Below, one piece after another: positions 8,411 through 17,038 of a DNA stretch of 64,000 nt (positions are counted from its first letter, which is position 1; each line of letters opens with the position of its first letter). The notes beneath the pieces are model-generated. The model ran no database searches. It was not told where the DNA came from and worked only from the letters and a program-made list of their open reading frames with translations. The translations under genes were made by a program, and so were the position numbers. This DNA is from JAJDUF01 sp965238265 (GTDB lineage: Bacteria; Chloroflexota; UBA11872; UBA12225; JAJDUF01), in the NCBI GenBank assembly GCA_965238265.1, contig OZ250185.1, forward strand, positions 434,001 through 498,000, read 5' to 3'.

Positions 8411-9667
8411 CTAGAGCCGCACGATGTCGCCTTTTGCCAAGAGCGCTGCGGCGCCGAGGCCACGCACCGCCAGGACGCGGCTCGGTGCAAAGTAGGGGAA
8501 GTCAAAGGCCGTGCGGTCGCCAGCGCGTGCGCCGGGCACCGGCAACAGTCGTGCCGTCAGCGGCTTGTCGAGGCGGGCGGCGAGCGTTGCCATGTCCAGG
8601 ATGATCGCTGCCAGCTCATCGCTCCCCGTGTCACCGGGCAAGGGAACGGTATCGAGACCGAGGCCACAGACCGCCGCATAGAGGAGCAGGCTATCCACGC
8701 TGACCAGTCCCTCGCTGGCGCGCTGCGCCAAGCGGGAGTCCTCGAGTACCGGCAGCATCAGGCCGGAATACCCGGTCCGGGGGATGTGCGCGGAGCCGAG
8801 CGCGCTGGTCAGCACGGCGGCGGCAAAGAGCGTACCGGAGGCGCCAAACCGGGCCACACCGAGCCGTTCGAGCGCCGCAGCGATGCTCCGCTCATCATCC
8901 GGGAATGGCGCCAGCGACAGGTCTACGCCGCCAAACGCCACCGCTGCGTCGTCCTCTGCGTCCCCGAAGAAAGACTGCTGCGGGCGCAGGATGCGCTCTA
9001 GGCGCTGCCAGTGCCTGTCCAGCGCAGCGATGAGGCCCCGTCTGGCCTCGTCCAGGCTTGCCGCGTTCGTGAAGGCCTCGACCGCCACGTCCGCTGCCTC
9101 CAACGCGAGGGCATACCGCGGGCGACTGCCCTCATGGTAGGCCGCTGGGAAGAACGGGATATGGGGCGGGCAGTTAGCGAGCGCCGCGAACCGCAGGTTG
9201 CCGAAACCATCGGGAGTCGTCTGTGCGATGGCGGCGATAGCCGCCGCCGTCCGCTCGACGGCTGGCAGATGCACCCCCCCGTTGTGGCTGGCAACCAGCA
9301 CGGAGCAGAAGGTCACCTCGGTAGCACGCACGATCTCCGGGAGCACGTTGATGAGGTCGAGCGCAGCTTGGCGGTGCCGAGCCGTAGGCGCGTCGAGAAT
9401 GCGGACCGGACCTACCGACACATACTCGAACCCGCGCTCGCGGGCAGCCGTTTCGAGTGTGCGTGCGTAGGCCAGCGCGTCCCCGCCAGCGGCCCTGGCC
9501 AAGACGGTACTCAGTGGCGGGCCGGCCAAGCGCACAGTTTGGACCTCATAGCCTCCCGCCGTGAGCTGCGCCCGCAGGTCCCGCGCAAAAGCGCCTACGT
9601 CGTCCAGGGCCGTCGGAGCGAAGGGCCAAGTCAGCGGTACGCCGACCGTGAGCGAGCGAATCTTCAT
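8411..9667 (-). CDS. DUF711 (UPF0210) family protein
   Basis: 418 residues from the chosen start (MKIRSLTVGVPL), the normal length for DUF711/COG2848. Recognisable family segments are the N-terminal IRSLTVGVPL strand, PFFPAAYHEG, and the glycine-rich GTGYSGLMLPVLED-like region (here PRTGYSGLMLPVLEDSRLA) in the C-terminal half. The fold is related to pyruvate-formate-lyase/glycyl radical enzymes, but biochemical function is unknown. The ATG at 9667 has only a weak purine-rich site upstream; 24 additional codons are open. Convergent with the DUF433 pseudogene and divergent from the PHP gene. Confidence 0.85.
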   Translation of the reverse strand: MKIRSLTVGVPLTWPFAPTALDDVGAFARDLRAQLTAGGYEVQTVRLAGPPLSTVLARAAGGDALAYARTLETAARERGFEYVSVGPVRILDAPTARHRQAALDLINVLPEIVRATEVTFCSVLVASHNGGVHLPAVERTAAAIAAIAQTTPDGFGNLRFAALANCPPHIPFFPAAYHEGSRPRYALALEAADVAVEAFTNAASLDEARRGLIAALDRHWQRLERILRPQQSFFGDAEDDAAVAFGGVDLSLAPFPDDERSIAAALERLGVARFGASGTLFAAAVLTSALGSAHIPRTGYSGLMLPVLEDSRLAQRASEGLVSVDSLLLYAAVCGLGLDTVPLPGDTGSDELAAIILDMATLAARLDKPLTARLLPVPGARAGDRTAFDFPYFAPSRVLAVRGLGAAALLAKGDIVRL

Positions 9668-9879
9668 GGCTTGCCTTGCTTTGCTTTCTGGCCGCGCCGC
9701 TGGGCTGCCCCGGCAAGGCAGCTTGCCAATACACAGCATCTTCAGGACAGGTTAGTATTATCCAGCATAGCAAGGCGCGGCCCGACGGTGACTGGGAGCA
9801 CCAGCGGCGCTGACTGCGGGCGCCCCTAGCTCACCGCCGGCCTTGTCGCGCACAGCACCGCAGCCCTGGTAGAGGTCAC

Positions 9880-10767
9880 ATGATCGGCACAGCCCGCCGC
9901 GACTCACCGTCGCGCCAGCCCTGTGTGCCGCTGGCCGGCGTAGACTTGCACCTCCACACGCTGGTTTCCGATGGCCGCTGGACGCCGGAAGAGCTGACCG
10001 ATGCCGTAGTCGCGGCCGGCGTGGCCGTCTGTGCAGTCACCGACCACGATTCGACCGAGGCGATTGCCCCCGTGACGCATCGTGGGGCGGCGCACAGCCT
10101 CCGGGTCGTGCCGGGCATCGAATTCACGGCAGACTTCCGCGGCGAGCTGTTGCACCTGCTGGCGTACAACGTCAATCCCGACAACGCGCAGCTCAACGCT
10201 CTCTTGCGCGACGTACAGACCCGCGAGCATGAGCGCGCCTGGGGCCTCGTCGAGCGCCTGCGGGCGCAGCAGGTCGTCCGGCTGTCCCCGGACGACGTAG
10301 ACCGGTTGGCAGCCGAGCCGCGCTTGACGCAGGCCAAGCTCGTGCGGCTGCTCCAGGATCAGGGCTACCGCGAGCCGGCCGCGTATCGGCCGCTGCTGCT
10401 GCGGGTCATGGAAGCGCCGTTCTGCACTACGCCCGTCGAGACCATCGCCGAGACGCTCCATCCGAAAGGCTGCCCGCTGATCGTGGCGCACCCTGGGTCG
10501 GGAATGCCGGAATACGCGCCAGTCATCAAGAGCCTCACGCACGAATCGTTGCTGGCGATGCTGGAGAGCGGCCTCGTTGACGGACTGGAAGTCCATCATC
10601 CGCGCCACCCGCCGGAGTTGCAAGCCACCTACGCGGAGGTCGCTGCCCGCTACGGCGCACTGGTCAGCGCCGGCTCCGACTCGCACGACGCCCGGAACCC
10701 GCCACGACCCCACCCGGCCGCGTGGTGCCAGGAGCTACTCACCCGCGTCGGCATCACTACCGAGTAA
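9880..10767 (+). CDS. PHP domain metal-dependent phosphoesterase (TrpH/RNase AM-like)
   Basis: 295-residue PHP phosphoesterase. All metal-binding motifs are present in order: HLHT near residue 25, TDHDSTE, GIEFT, AHPGSGMP and GSDSHD near the C-terminus. Closest in layout to the YciV/TrpH group, which removes nucleotides from 5'-phosphorylated RNA or 3',5'-bisphosphonucleotides; that specificity is inference. Soluble, no signal peptide. Followed on the same strand by an unknown gene after 60 bases. Confidence 0.88.
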   Translation: MIGTARRDSPSRQPCVPLAGVDLHLHTLVSDGRWTPEELTDAVVAAGVAVCAVTDHDSTEAIAPVTHRGAAHSLRVVPGIEFTADFRGELLHLLAYNVNPDNAQLNALLRDVQTREHERAWGLVERLRAQQVVRLSPDDVDRLAAEPRLTQAKLVRLLQDQGYREPAAYRPLLLRVMEAPFCTTPVETIAETLHPKGCPLIVAHPGSGMPEYAPVIKSLTHESLLAMLESGLVDGLEVHHPRHPPELQATYAEVAARYGALVSAGSDSHDARNPPRPHPAAWCQELLTRVGITTE

Positions 10768-10827
10768 TGGCAACCCTATGGTCCTCCCGTTGTGCAGCGG
10801 TGCGCGTGGGGCTGAGGAGGTAGCGGT

Positions 10828-11496
10828 ATGAACGATGTGTCGCTCGATTCGTTAGTGGTCTACTGCGCCGACATCGGATCGGTTGCGAAGGGCCGGTTTG
10901 CCTGGGCAAGCGCCTCCACCGGGCCAAACTTACGAGTGTCCACGGACACCGACATCCAACAACTGGTGACGCAGGTCGCTTGCGACCTCAACAGCGGGAA
11001 AAAAGTGGCTCTAGGCTTCGAGTGCCCATTGTGGGTTCCAGTCTCATGCGATCCCAACCGACTGACCTCCCGCCGGTGTGGGGAGGGGAATCGCGCCTGG
11101 TCGGCTGCGGCCGGGGCCACATCGCTTGCGACCGGATTGACCGAAACTGTATGGATACTCAATGAAATCCGCAGTGAGACACGGGATGTCCAGGCTTTCT
11201 TGAACTGGCCTCAGTTTAAGAAGAACGCCAAACATGGCCTGTTTCTCTGGGAAGCGCTGGTTACGGGGGGAAATCGCACTGGGTCTCACGAGGGAGACGC
11301 AGCAGCGGCCGTGTGCGCCTTCATCAAGGCCACCAATGAGCATTGTCTGACCTCTGCCTTAACCTCAACGCATAGGGTACGATCATTGATCGGCGCCGCG
11401 TTGCTATGGGCAGGTTGGTCAGACGACCTCCATCTGTTGCGTACTCCGTGCGTGGTGATACGCCCCAAGCCCGTGAGTCAAGATGCCAGTGGGTGA
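10828..11496 (+). CDS. Uncharacterised protein, possibly DUF429-like RNase H fold
   Basis: 222 residues, not recognised with confidence. A first strand with an acidic residue (VVYCADIGSVAKGRFAWAS), an ALGFECPLWVP segment with a central Glu and a later GSHEGDAAAAVCAF acidic helix resemble the RNase H-like DUF429 family; this is a weak pattern match only. AGGAGG precedes the ATG. Base composition is lower in GC than the flanks, so it may be acquired. It overlaps the start of uppP by 14 bases. Confidence 0.65.
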   Translation: MNDVSLDSLVVYCADIGSVAKGRFAWASASTGPNLRVSTDTDIQQLVTQVACDLNSGKKVALGFECPLWVPVSCDPNRLTSRRCGEGNRAWSAAAGATSLATGLTETVWILNEIRSETRDVQAFLNWPQFKKNAKHGLFLWEALVTGGNRTGSHEGDAAAAVCAFIKATNEHCLTSALTSTHRVRSLIGAALLWAGWSDDLHLLRTPCVVIRPKPVSQDASG

Positions 11497-12349
11497 GACG
11501 TTACAGGCGGCACTCTTGGGCCTCGTCCAGGGCCTGACCGAGTTTCTGCCGATCAGCAGCTCCGGGCACCTGCTCGTCGTGCCGTGGCTGCTCGGCTGGA
11601 CCTCGCCCTTGCTCAACAGCCTCACGTTCGACGTGGCCCTGCATCTGGGCACGCTCGGCGCGGTGCTCGTCTACTTCCGCCACGAATGGTGGACACTCGG
11701 TCGCGCCTTGGCGGCGGCCGCTCCGCACCGGACGACGGAGGTCGCCGCGCAGCGACGCCTGGCCTGGCTGCTCGTGCTCGGCTCCATACCGGCCGGGATC
11801 GCGGGCGTGCTCGTAGACGAGGTGGCCGAGACGCTCTTTCGCCATCCCATCGTGACGGCGGCAATGCTCGTGCTGGTCGGCGTACTGATGTGGGTAGCCG
11901 AGTCGCACTATGCGCCGAGTGACCGCACCCGCAGATCGCTCACCGCCTTGACGGTGCGCGACGCTGTAGTGGTGGGCCTGGCGCAGGCAACCGCGCTGAT
12001 CCCCGGGGTCTCCCGCTCCGGTATCACCATCGTCGCCGGCCTCACCACCGGACTGAGTCGGGAGATGGCGGCGCGGTTCTCTTTCTTGCTGGGAACACCG
12101 GTGATCGCCGGCGCCGGTGTGTTGAAGACTGGCCAACTTCTCAGCGCCGGCCTAGACGCCGCGCAGATAGCACCCTTCCTGGTAGGCATGGCCGTGGCGT
12201 TTGCCGTGGGGTATGGCGCGATAGCGCTCTTACTCGCCTACGTCCGCGCGCGACCGCTGCACATCTTCGTCATCTACCGCCTGGGTCTGGCCGCACTCAT
12301 CGGCGCCGGCTGGTATCTGGGCCGCCCCTGGCCCTGGCCGCCAGGCTGA
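11483..12349 (+). CDS. uppP: Undecaprenyl-diphosphatase
   Basis: 288-residue polytopic membrane protein of the UppP/BacA family, which dephosphorylates undecaprenyl pyrophosphate to recycle the lipid carrier of cell-wall synthesis. Both signature motifs are present: LVQGLTEFLPISSSGHL (N-terminal catalytic Glu and Ser/His) and PGVSRSGITIVAGL (catalytic Arg region). About eight hydrophobic segments can be traced. Start overlaps the previous gene by 14 bases, implying coupled translation; the Shine-Dalgarno is weak. Confidence 0.95.
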   Translation: MPVGETLQAALLGLVQGLTEFLPISSSGHLLVVPWLLGWTSPLLNSLTFDVALHLGTLGAVLVYFRHEWWTLGRALAAAAPHRTTEVAAQRRLAWLLVLGSIPAGIAGVLVDEVAETLFRHPIVTAAMLVLVGVLMWVAESHYAPSDRTRRSLTALTVRDAVVVGLAQATALIPGVSRSGITIVAGLTTGLSREMAARFSFLLGTPVIAGAGVLKTGQLLSAGLDAAQIAPFLVGMAVAFAVGYGAIALLLAYVRARPLHIFVIYRLGLAALIGAGWYLGRPWPWPPG

Positions 12350-12533
12350 CCGCGCCGCACATCCGGCCCCCAAACCTGTAGGGGTAAACCCTTGTGGGCG
12401 CCCAGACCTCGGCTGGGGGCCGGAATGGGCAACCACAAGGGTTATTACCCCTACAGCGGCCGCTCCCTCTCCCAGCGGGTGAGGGCCGGGGTGAGGGCCG
12501 GCCGGGCGTGAGGCGGGCCGGGGGTAGAGGGGG

Positions 12534-12605
12534 AGCCGATGGGCGGATTCGAACCGCCGGCCTGCTGTTTACGAAACAGCTGCTCTGCCACTGAGCTACA
12601 TCGGC
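12534..12605 (-). tRNA. tRNA-Thr (anticodon CGT)
   Basis: Full cloverleaf on the minus strand: acceptor arm gccgatg/catcggc, D arm gctc/gagc, anticodon stem gctgt/acagc with loop ttcgtaa (anticodon CGT at the centre, reading ACG), T arm ggcgg-ttcgaat-ccgcc. The 3' CCA is not encoded. The restriction gene ends 35 bases upstream of its 5' end. Confidence 0.95.
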
Positions 12606-12640
12606 CAGGACCGGCCACCAACCGGGTGCCTCCATTCAGT

Positions 12641-13951
12641 CTACCAACGCGCCGCCGCCCTCTGCCAGGCCGGTGCTGCGGTGTGGCGCATAGGGCGGTC
12701 ACAATCAGGCCGGAGACAAGCACCCGTCACCATAGGGACGGCGCGAGATTGCACAGAAGACGGCGTAGGCATGGTGGAGCGAGCAGGTCTAGCCATCGCT
12801 GAGGGGATTCTGTCCAAGTATCCGTGTGTGAGCGGTACCTTAGCAAGTGCTGTCCCCAAGTATTCTGTTATAGCGTTATCGGCGACGTGGAGAAGTTCAT
12901 GGTCAAACCCCGAGAACTTCCCTGCGAGAATGCGTGCTATTTGCACTGGCCAATACGTTAAACTCATCTGGACGATATCGGCGCCAACTCTTTGGGCAAG
13001 ATCAGAGACATTGCTCCTTGCCCCTAATCTGTCCACGATAATAATAGTAGCGACATAACTCTGTTGTCCGCCAATCTCTGCCTCGCGTTGAAATCTTGTG
13101 AGTTTATCAGACGATATTTCACTATTTCCTCTCCCAATGAAACCCATATCGAACCGCACGGCGCTCCCTGCTTCATGCAAGAGCAAGGCGTCACTCTCGC
13201 GCTTATCCTCTTGCGATGATAGCCAGAACACCCTGTCTGTGCTAGTAGGCGCCTGGGAATCCTGTGGTTTCTCGATCATTCGATAGCCAAGTATAAAAAG
13301 CAGCGATCCCAAGATAAGTCGCTCGAATAGTTTCCCATACACAGATTTGTCAGAGCCACGTATAGTGAGAGTTTGAGCGCCAATTGTCCCTAGAAGTGCA
13401 ATCAAGAAAGGCCACGACATATCTGCTGTCTCACTATTCATAATCTTGATTGTGCCAGATATATCACCAAAATCCCGAGAGCACCGTAAAGCAATCTCAC
13501 TCACAGCATCCGACAAACTTTGCTGATAAGCCTCTATATTAGAAGAATCATCTCCAAGCACATTCTGGACAGCTTTCTCAGTCAGTCCGAGAGACCAGTT
13601 TAGTAACCATCGTTGATCCCTGCTTACTCTGGCTGAAGAACTAAATCCACGAGACGCCAACGCATAGAGTTTCTCGGAGAAGTCTGGGACAGTAGCCTGG
13701 GCACGCACGAACATGACAACCGTGGCGGCATTGATGGCTGCAAGTCTTCGCCGGGTCAGCATCTCAGTCGAATCTCGAAGATTTTCTCCCATCAAGACTT
13801 TTAGTACGATGTCCCTCACTACTTCGAGGCCCATCTGCTCTACAAACTCTGCTCCACTTGCTTGAAGCAGAGGCATAGCAGTCGGAGGGAAAAGTGCAAG
13901 GAAGTCGCGGACTTCGGGGTCAAGAGCAGTGTGCCTGCGGCGGGGCCTCAT
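12641..13951 (-). CDS. Type II restriction endonuclease, CfrBI-like
   Basis: 436 residues. The segments MGENLRDSTEMLTRRRLA, IGAQTLTIRGSDKSVYGKLF, VFWLSSQEDKRESDALLL and VRFDMGFIGRGNSEI match my recollection of the CfrBI family of type II endonucleases (C^CWWGG for the prototype). E-R-E-S-D and D-x-G-F-I-G-R-G look like the metal-binding core. The start codon overlaps the methylase stop as ATGA, so the pair is translationally coupled. The coding region is markedly AT-richer than its neighbours, a sign of transfer. The last 60 or so residues after VPLTHGYLDRI are GC-rich low-complexity and look like read-through into flanking DNA, so the original C-terminus may have been replaced. Family call good; exact recognition sequence unknown. 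Confidence 0.75.
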   Translation of the reverse strand: MRPRRRHTALDPEVRDFLALFPPTAMPLLQASGAEFVEQMGLEVVRDIVLKVLMGENLRDSTEMLTRRRLAAINAATVVMFVRAQATVPDFSEKLYALASRGFSSSARVSRDQRWLLNWSLGLTEKAVQNVLGDDSSNIEAYQQSLSDAVSEIALRCSRDFGDISGTIKIMNSETADMSWPFLIALLGTIGAQTLTIRGSDKSVYGKLFERLILGSLLFILGYRMIEKPQDSQAPTSTDRVFWLSSQEDKRESDALLLHEAGSAVRFDMGFIGRGNSEISSDKLTRFQREAEIGGQQSYVATIIIVDRLGARSNVSDLAQRVGADIVQMSLTYWPVQIARILAGKFSGFDHELLHVADNAITEYLGTALAKVPLTHGYLDRIPSAMARPARSTMPTPSSVQSRAVPMVTGACLRPDCDRPMRHTAAPAWQRAAARW

Positions 13952-15165
13952 ATCAGCATTCCATCACTCAGTGGCGGCTCAAACCCTTGACACAGGAGGT
14001 CGGCATCGGGACCAAGCCAGCGTGGGGCCGCGCTGGCCATCTCGGAGGCATATCGTACCTCATTGTCAATCAGGACAAAGCGCCGGCCAAGCTGCGCTGC
14101 CGCCCGGCCAGTCGTACCGCTGCCGGCAAAGGGGTCCAGCACGGCATCGCCGATGAACGAGTAGTAGCGGATGACTCGTTCGGCCAACTCTACCGGGAAG
14201 ATAGCGGGATGTTTCTTGGAATGACTGGGCTTGATCTGCCATATGTTCGTCCGCTCGTAGCCATCCTCTATCCGTGAAGCAGCGACAGCATCCCGGTCGG
14301 GATGGCTCCTGATATTCCAGTCCAGCAGTCGCTCCGTGCGCTTGCGATAGACCAGCACGTATTCGGTCACGGGCACCGGCTTGTATTGCAGGGCTGGCGA
14401 TCCGCCGCGAATCGGCGCCCGCGCCAGCTGGCGATCCGCCGCGAATCGGCGCCCGCGCCCCGTCGCCCAGCCGGCTCCCTCCGGCTTGACCCAGATGATG
14501 TCATCCATGAAGTCGTACCCCTCCTCGACAAACAGGCGATGGACATCAAATGGGACGGCAATCCGCTTGGAGGACTGGTTTCGATGCGCGCGACGGATGA
14601 GTACCGGGGAGATGTTGATGACAAAGAACCGTCCCTCGGCGAGGACGCGATGCACTTGCTGAATAACCTTCCGTAGTTTGAGCAGATAATCTTCGTAGGT
14701 AACGTAGTCGGTATACTCCGGGCGAGCATTGTAGTACGGTGGAGAGGTAAAGACGAGGCCGACAGACTCCGCCGGCAGTTCCGTCAGGACGTGCTCGCTA
14801 TCGCCGCAGATAATGGTATTCCGTGGCGGGCCGTGGCGCAGCGGGCCGTTCCGGTTGACCGCCTCATCACCCTGCGGCGCTGACCTCCCTAGGAGCCGCG
14901 CCTCAAGTACCGGCCGGCTGGTGGTGCGCTCACTCACGATCAGCGTCGAGTAGGCATCAATAACGACCTCGCCAACCACCCGCTCGGTCGCTTTTGCGAG
15001 CAGTGGAACCCGCCAGATGTGATAGCGGTCATCTACCTCGGGCAGTCCGAAGACTACTGCTCGTGCGAGGTCAATCCGCTCAATCCAACCCCGCGCGATA
15101 CGCTTGGCGTCCGCCACCGTGCGCGCAGCATAGCGGCGCTGCTCGGCCACAAGCGACCCTCGCAT
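13948..15165 (-). CDS. DNA methyltransferase of the restriction-modification pair (probable N4-cytosine type)
   Basis: About 405 residues. Motif IV reads FTSPPYYN (SPPY type, typical of N4-cytosine enzymes), and motif I lies near the C-terminus as LDPFAGSGTTGRAA, giving the beta-class order. An N-terminal extension of about 85 residues precedes the catalytic domain. The ATG at 15165 has AAAAGGG 6 bases upstream; an alternative ATG lies at 15183, and anything longer runs into a dispersed repeat. A 34-bp duplication inside the gene (14394-14459) is translated in two different frames, giving an extra LARAPIRGGSPA-type insert between WATGRGRRFAADR and LQYKPVPVTEY. Protects host DNA from the adjoining endonuclease; upstream gene of the pair, which suits establishment before cleavage. 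Confidence 0.85.
   Translation of the reverse strand: MRGSLVAEQRRYAARTVADAKRIARGWIERIDLARAVVFGLPEVDDRYHIWRVPLLAKATERVVGEVVIDAYSTLIVSERTTSRPVLEARLLGRSAPQGDEAVNRNGPLRHGPPRNTIICGDSEHVLTELPAESVGLVFTSPPYYNARPEYTDYVTYEDYLLKLRKVIQQVHRVLAEGRFFVINISPVLIRRAHRNQSSKRIAVPFDVHRLFVEEGYDFMDDIIWVKPEGAGWATGRGRRFAADRQLARAPIRGGSPALQYKPVPVTEYVLVYRKRTERLLDWNIRSHPDRDAVAASRIEDGYERTNIWQIKPSHSKKHPAIFPVELAERVIRYYSFIGDAVLDPFAGSGTTGRAAAQLGRRFVLIDNEVRYASEMASAAPRWLGPDADLLCQGFEPPLSDGMLI
14394..14459. repeat. Two 32-bp copies, 34-bp period, inside the methylase gene
   Basis: Identical 32-base copies at 14394-14425 and 14428-14459 separated by 2 bases. The 34-base period is not a multiple of three, so the copies are read in different frames. 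With both copies the methylase frame is open from end to end; with one copy or three the downstream catalytic motif I would be out of frame. Confidence 0.95.
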
Positions 15166-15375
15166 GCAATCCCTTTTCGTCATTGCGGCCCCCACCCTAA
15201 CCCTCCCCCGATGCGACAGGGGAGGGAACGCGCCGTCCCCCCCGCCGCAGTGGGGGGGCCATAGGGGGGCCGTCACTCCCGCGGCACCCTGGACTCCGGC
15301 GTGGGCCGGAACGCGGTATCATCACAGGGTAGCTCAATGGTGCGCTCAGAAGCAGCGTCCGAGGAGGCTCTATCC

Positions 15376-15900
15376 ATGCCTATGCTGCCGTTTCGAGGCC
15401 AGTGGCCCCGCCTGGGAGATCGCGTATTCATCGCCAACGGTGCTCAGGTGGTTGGCGACGTGACCATCGGTGACACGACGAATATCTGGTACAACGCGGT
15501 CCTGCGCGGGGACATGGCCGCGATCAGCGTCGGCGCCGGCTGTAGCATTCAGGATGGCTGCGTGGTACACGTTGACCACGACATACCCACATTCATCGGC
15601 AATCACGTCGTCGTCGGCCACAACGCCATCATCCACGGCGCCACGGTGGGCGATCACGTGCTCGTGGGCATGAATTCCACCGTGCTCTCCGAAGCCAACA
15701 TCGGCGCCGGCAGCATCATCGGCGCCGGCGCCGTGGTCCCGGAGCGCCGCACGATCCCGCCGCGGTCGCTGGTGCTGGGTATCCCCGGCAAGGTGGTGCG
15801 CGAAGTGACCGACGCGGAGCATCAGGCCGTCGTGGCACTCGCCCGGCATTACGTCGGCTACGGTGCCGAGCATCGCGCCACCCAGGAAGAGCACGGTTAG
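15376..15900 (+). CDS. Gamma carbonic anhydrase family protein
   Basis: 174-residue left-handed beta-helix protein of the gamma-carbonic anhydrase/PaaY/YrdA family. Hexapeptide repeats run through the middle, and the three zinc-ligand histidines are visible in VVHVDHD and VVVGHNAIIHG. It forms trimers and may hydrate CO2 or act on an acyl-CoA, as other members do. Start at 15376 has GAGGAGG 9 bases upstream; the 25 extra open codons are not supported. Divergent from the methylase gene. Confidence 0.88.
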   Translation: MPMLPFRGQWPRLGDRVFIANGAQVVGDVTIGDTTNIWYNAVLRGDMAAISVGAGCSIQDGCVVHVDHDIPTFIGNHVVVGHNAIIHGATVGDHVLVGMNSTVLSEANIGAGSIIGAGAVVPERRTIPPRSLVLGIPGKVVREVTDAEHQAVVALARHYVGYGAEHRATQEEHG

Positions 15901-16091
15901 CGGATCGTGGCCTCCACCCTGGCCCTCTCCCGTTGCAACAGGGGAGGGAATAAACCGTCCCCCTGCCGCAGCGGGGGGACCATAGGGGGCCTGCCCTAGC
16001 CGGTGAGGGGCGTGTGGTAAGCTACCCTCCGGTCGTTGCAGTTGGTCCCCGATCTCCCGTCGGCTGGCAGTGCCCTGAGGGAGCAGTGGAA

Positions 16092-16451
16092 ATGGCTGGC
16101 CCTGAACCGTTGGCGGTGGAGTTCCTCTTCTACGCCGATTGCCCCTCCCACGACACGGCGTTAGCGCGTCTCCGGGAGGCGCTGCGGCTGGAGGCGGCCC
16201 CGGCCGCGCTGACCGTCCGAGAGGTGTGGACGGAGGAGGAGGCGCAGGCAGCCCAATTCCCCGGCTCGCCAACCATCCGCATCAATGGCGAGGACCTCCA
16301 ACCGCGTGGTGCGGTTGGGCCGTATAGCCTCACGTGCCGGATGTATTTCCATGCGGGCGGCCGGATTACGCCGCTGCCAACCCTCGCCCAAATCAGGGCC
16401 GTCATCCAGCGGCACACGACCACTCAAGCACGGCCAGCGGCGGCCGGCTAG
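16092..16451 (+). CDS. Thioredoxin-fold protein (alkylmercury lyase/DUF2703-like)
   Basis: 119 residues from the ATG at 16092. FLFYADCPSH after the first strand and FPGSPTIRINGEDL with the cis-proline loop are the hallmarks of small thioredoxin-like proteins often annotated as DUF2703 or MerB-associated. Only one Cys (CPSH) sits at the active-site position, so it is not a classical dithiol oxidoreductase. The upstream region is a dispersed repeat, which argues against the longer frame. Next gene, a redoxin, starts 56 bases later. Confidence 0.7.
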   Translation: MAGPEPLAVEFLFYADCPSHDTALARLREALRLEAAPAALTVREVWTEEEAQAAQFPGSPTIRINGEDLQPRGAVGPYSLTCRMYFHAGGRITPLPTLAQIRAVIQRHTTTQARPAAAG

Positions 16452-16507
16452 CCGGAGCTACAACGACCGTCAGCGCAGCAACAGCGTGCAAAGGAGAGAG
16501 CTACACC

Positions 16508-17032
16508 ATGAGTATCGCCACACAAGCCCTGGACTTTTCACTGCCGGCTACCGATGGGAAGACCTACGGCCTCACCGACATCGCCGGCGAGAACGGCACT
16601 GCGCTCGTCTTTACCTGCAACCACTGCCCGTTTGTACGCGCCTGGGACGACCGGCTGGTGGGCCTAGGCAGCGAGTTCATGGGACAAGGGATCGGCTTCG
16701 GAGCGATCAGCTCCAATGATCCCGCCCAATACCCCACCGACGACTTCGCGCACATGCAGGAACGGGCGCAGGAGCTAGAGATGCCCTACCCATACCTGTA
16801 CGACGAATCCCAGGAGGTGGCGCGGACTTACGGGGCAGAGCGCACCCCGGAGATTTTCCTCTTCGACGCCGCCGGCAAGCTCCAGTATCACGGCACGATA
16901 GACGACAACTACGAGGACGAGAGCGCCGTGCAAGCCACCTATTTCCGCGATGCCTTGGCGGCCGTCGTCGCCGGTGACGGCGTGCCGGTGGCGGATACGG
17001 CGCCCGTCGGCTGCACCATCAAGTGGAAGTAG
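16508..17032 (+). CDS. Redoxin/thioredoxin family protein (AhpC/TSA-like)
   Basis: 174-residue peroxiredoxin-like thioredoxin family protein. The N-terminal DFSLPATDGKTYGL strand precedes the active-site segment FTCNHCPFVRAW, a CxxC motif. PEIFLFDAAGKLQYHG carries the cis-proline strand. Cytoplasmic, presumably reduces disulfides or peroxides. Start at 16508 has AAAGGAGAG upstream. A DHDPS-family gene follows after only 6 bases, so they are likely co-transcribed. Confidence 0.85.
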   Translation: MSIATQALDFSLPATDGKTYGLTDIAGENGTALVFTCNHCPFVRAWDDRLVGLGSEFMGQGIGFGAISSNDPAQYPTDDFAHMQERAQELEMPYPYLYDESQEVARTYGAERTPEIFLFDAAGKLQYHGTIDDNYEDESAVQATYFRDALAAVVAGDGVPVADTAPVGCTIKWK

Positions 17033-17038
17033 CGAGCG

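Noticed and set aside
12355..12530. Possible structured RNA or gene between uppP and tRNA-Thr
   Set aside because: The tract is made of dispersed repeat pieces (taggggtaaacccttgtgggcgcc and ctctcccagcgggtgaggg) seen elsewhere in the window; no conserved RNA pattern.
13894..14277. Plus-strand frame of 127 codons inside the restriction-modification locus
   Set aside because: Antisense to both coupled genes with no motif; a shadow frame.
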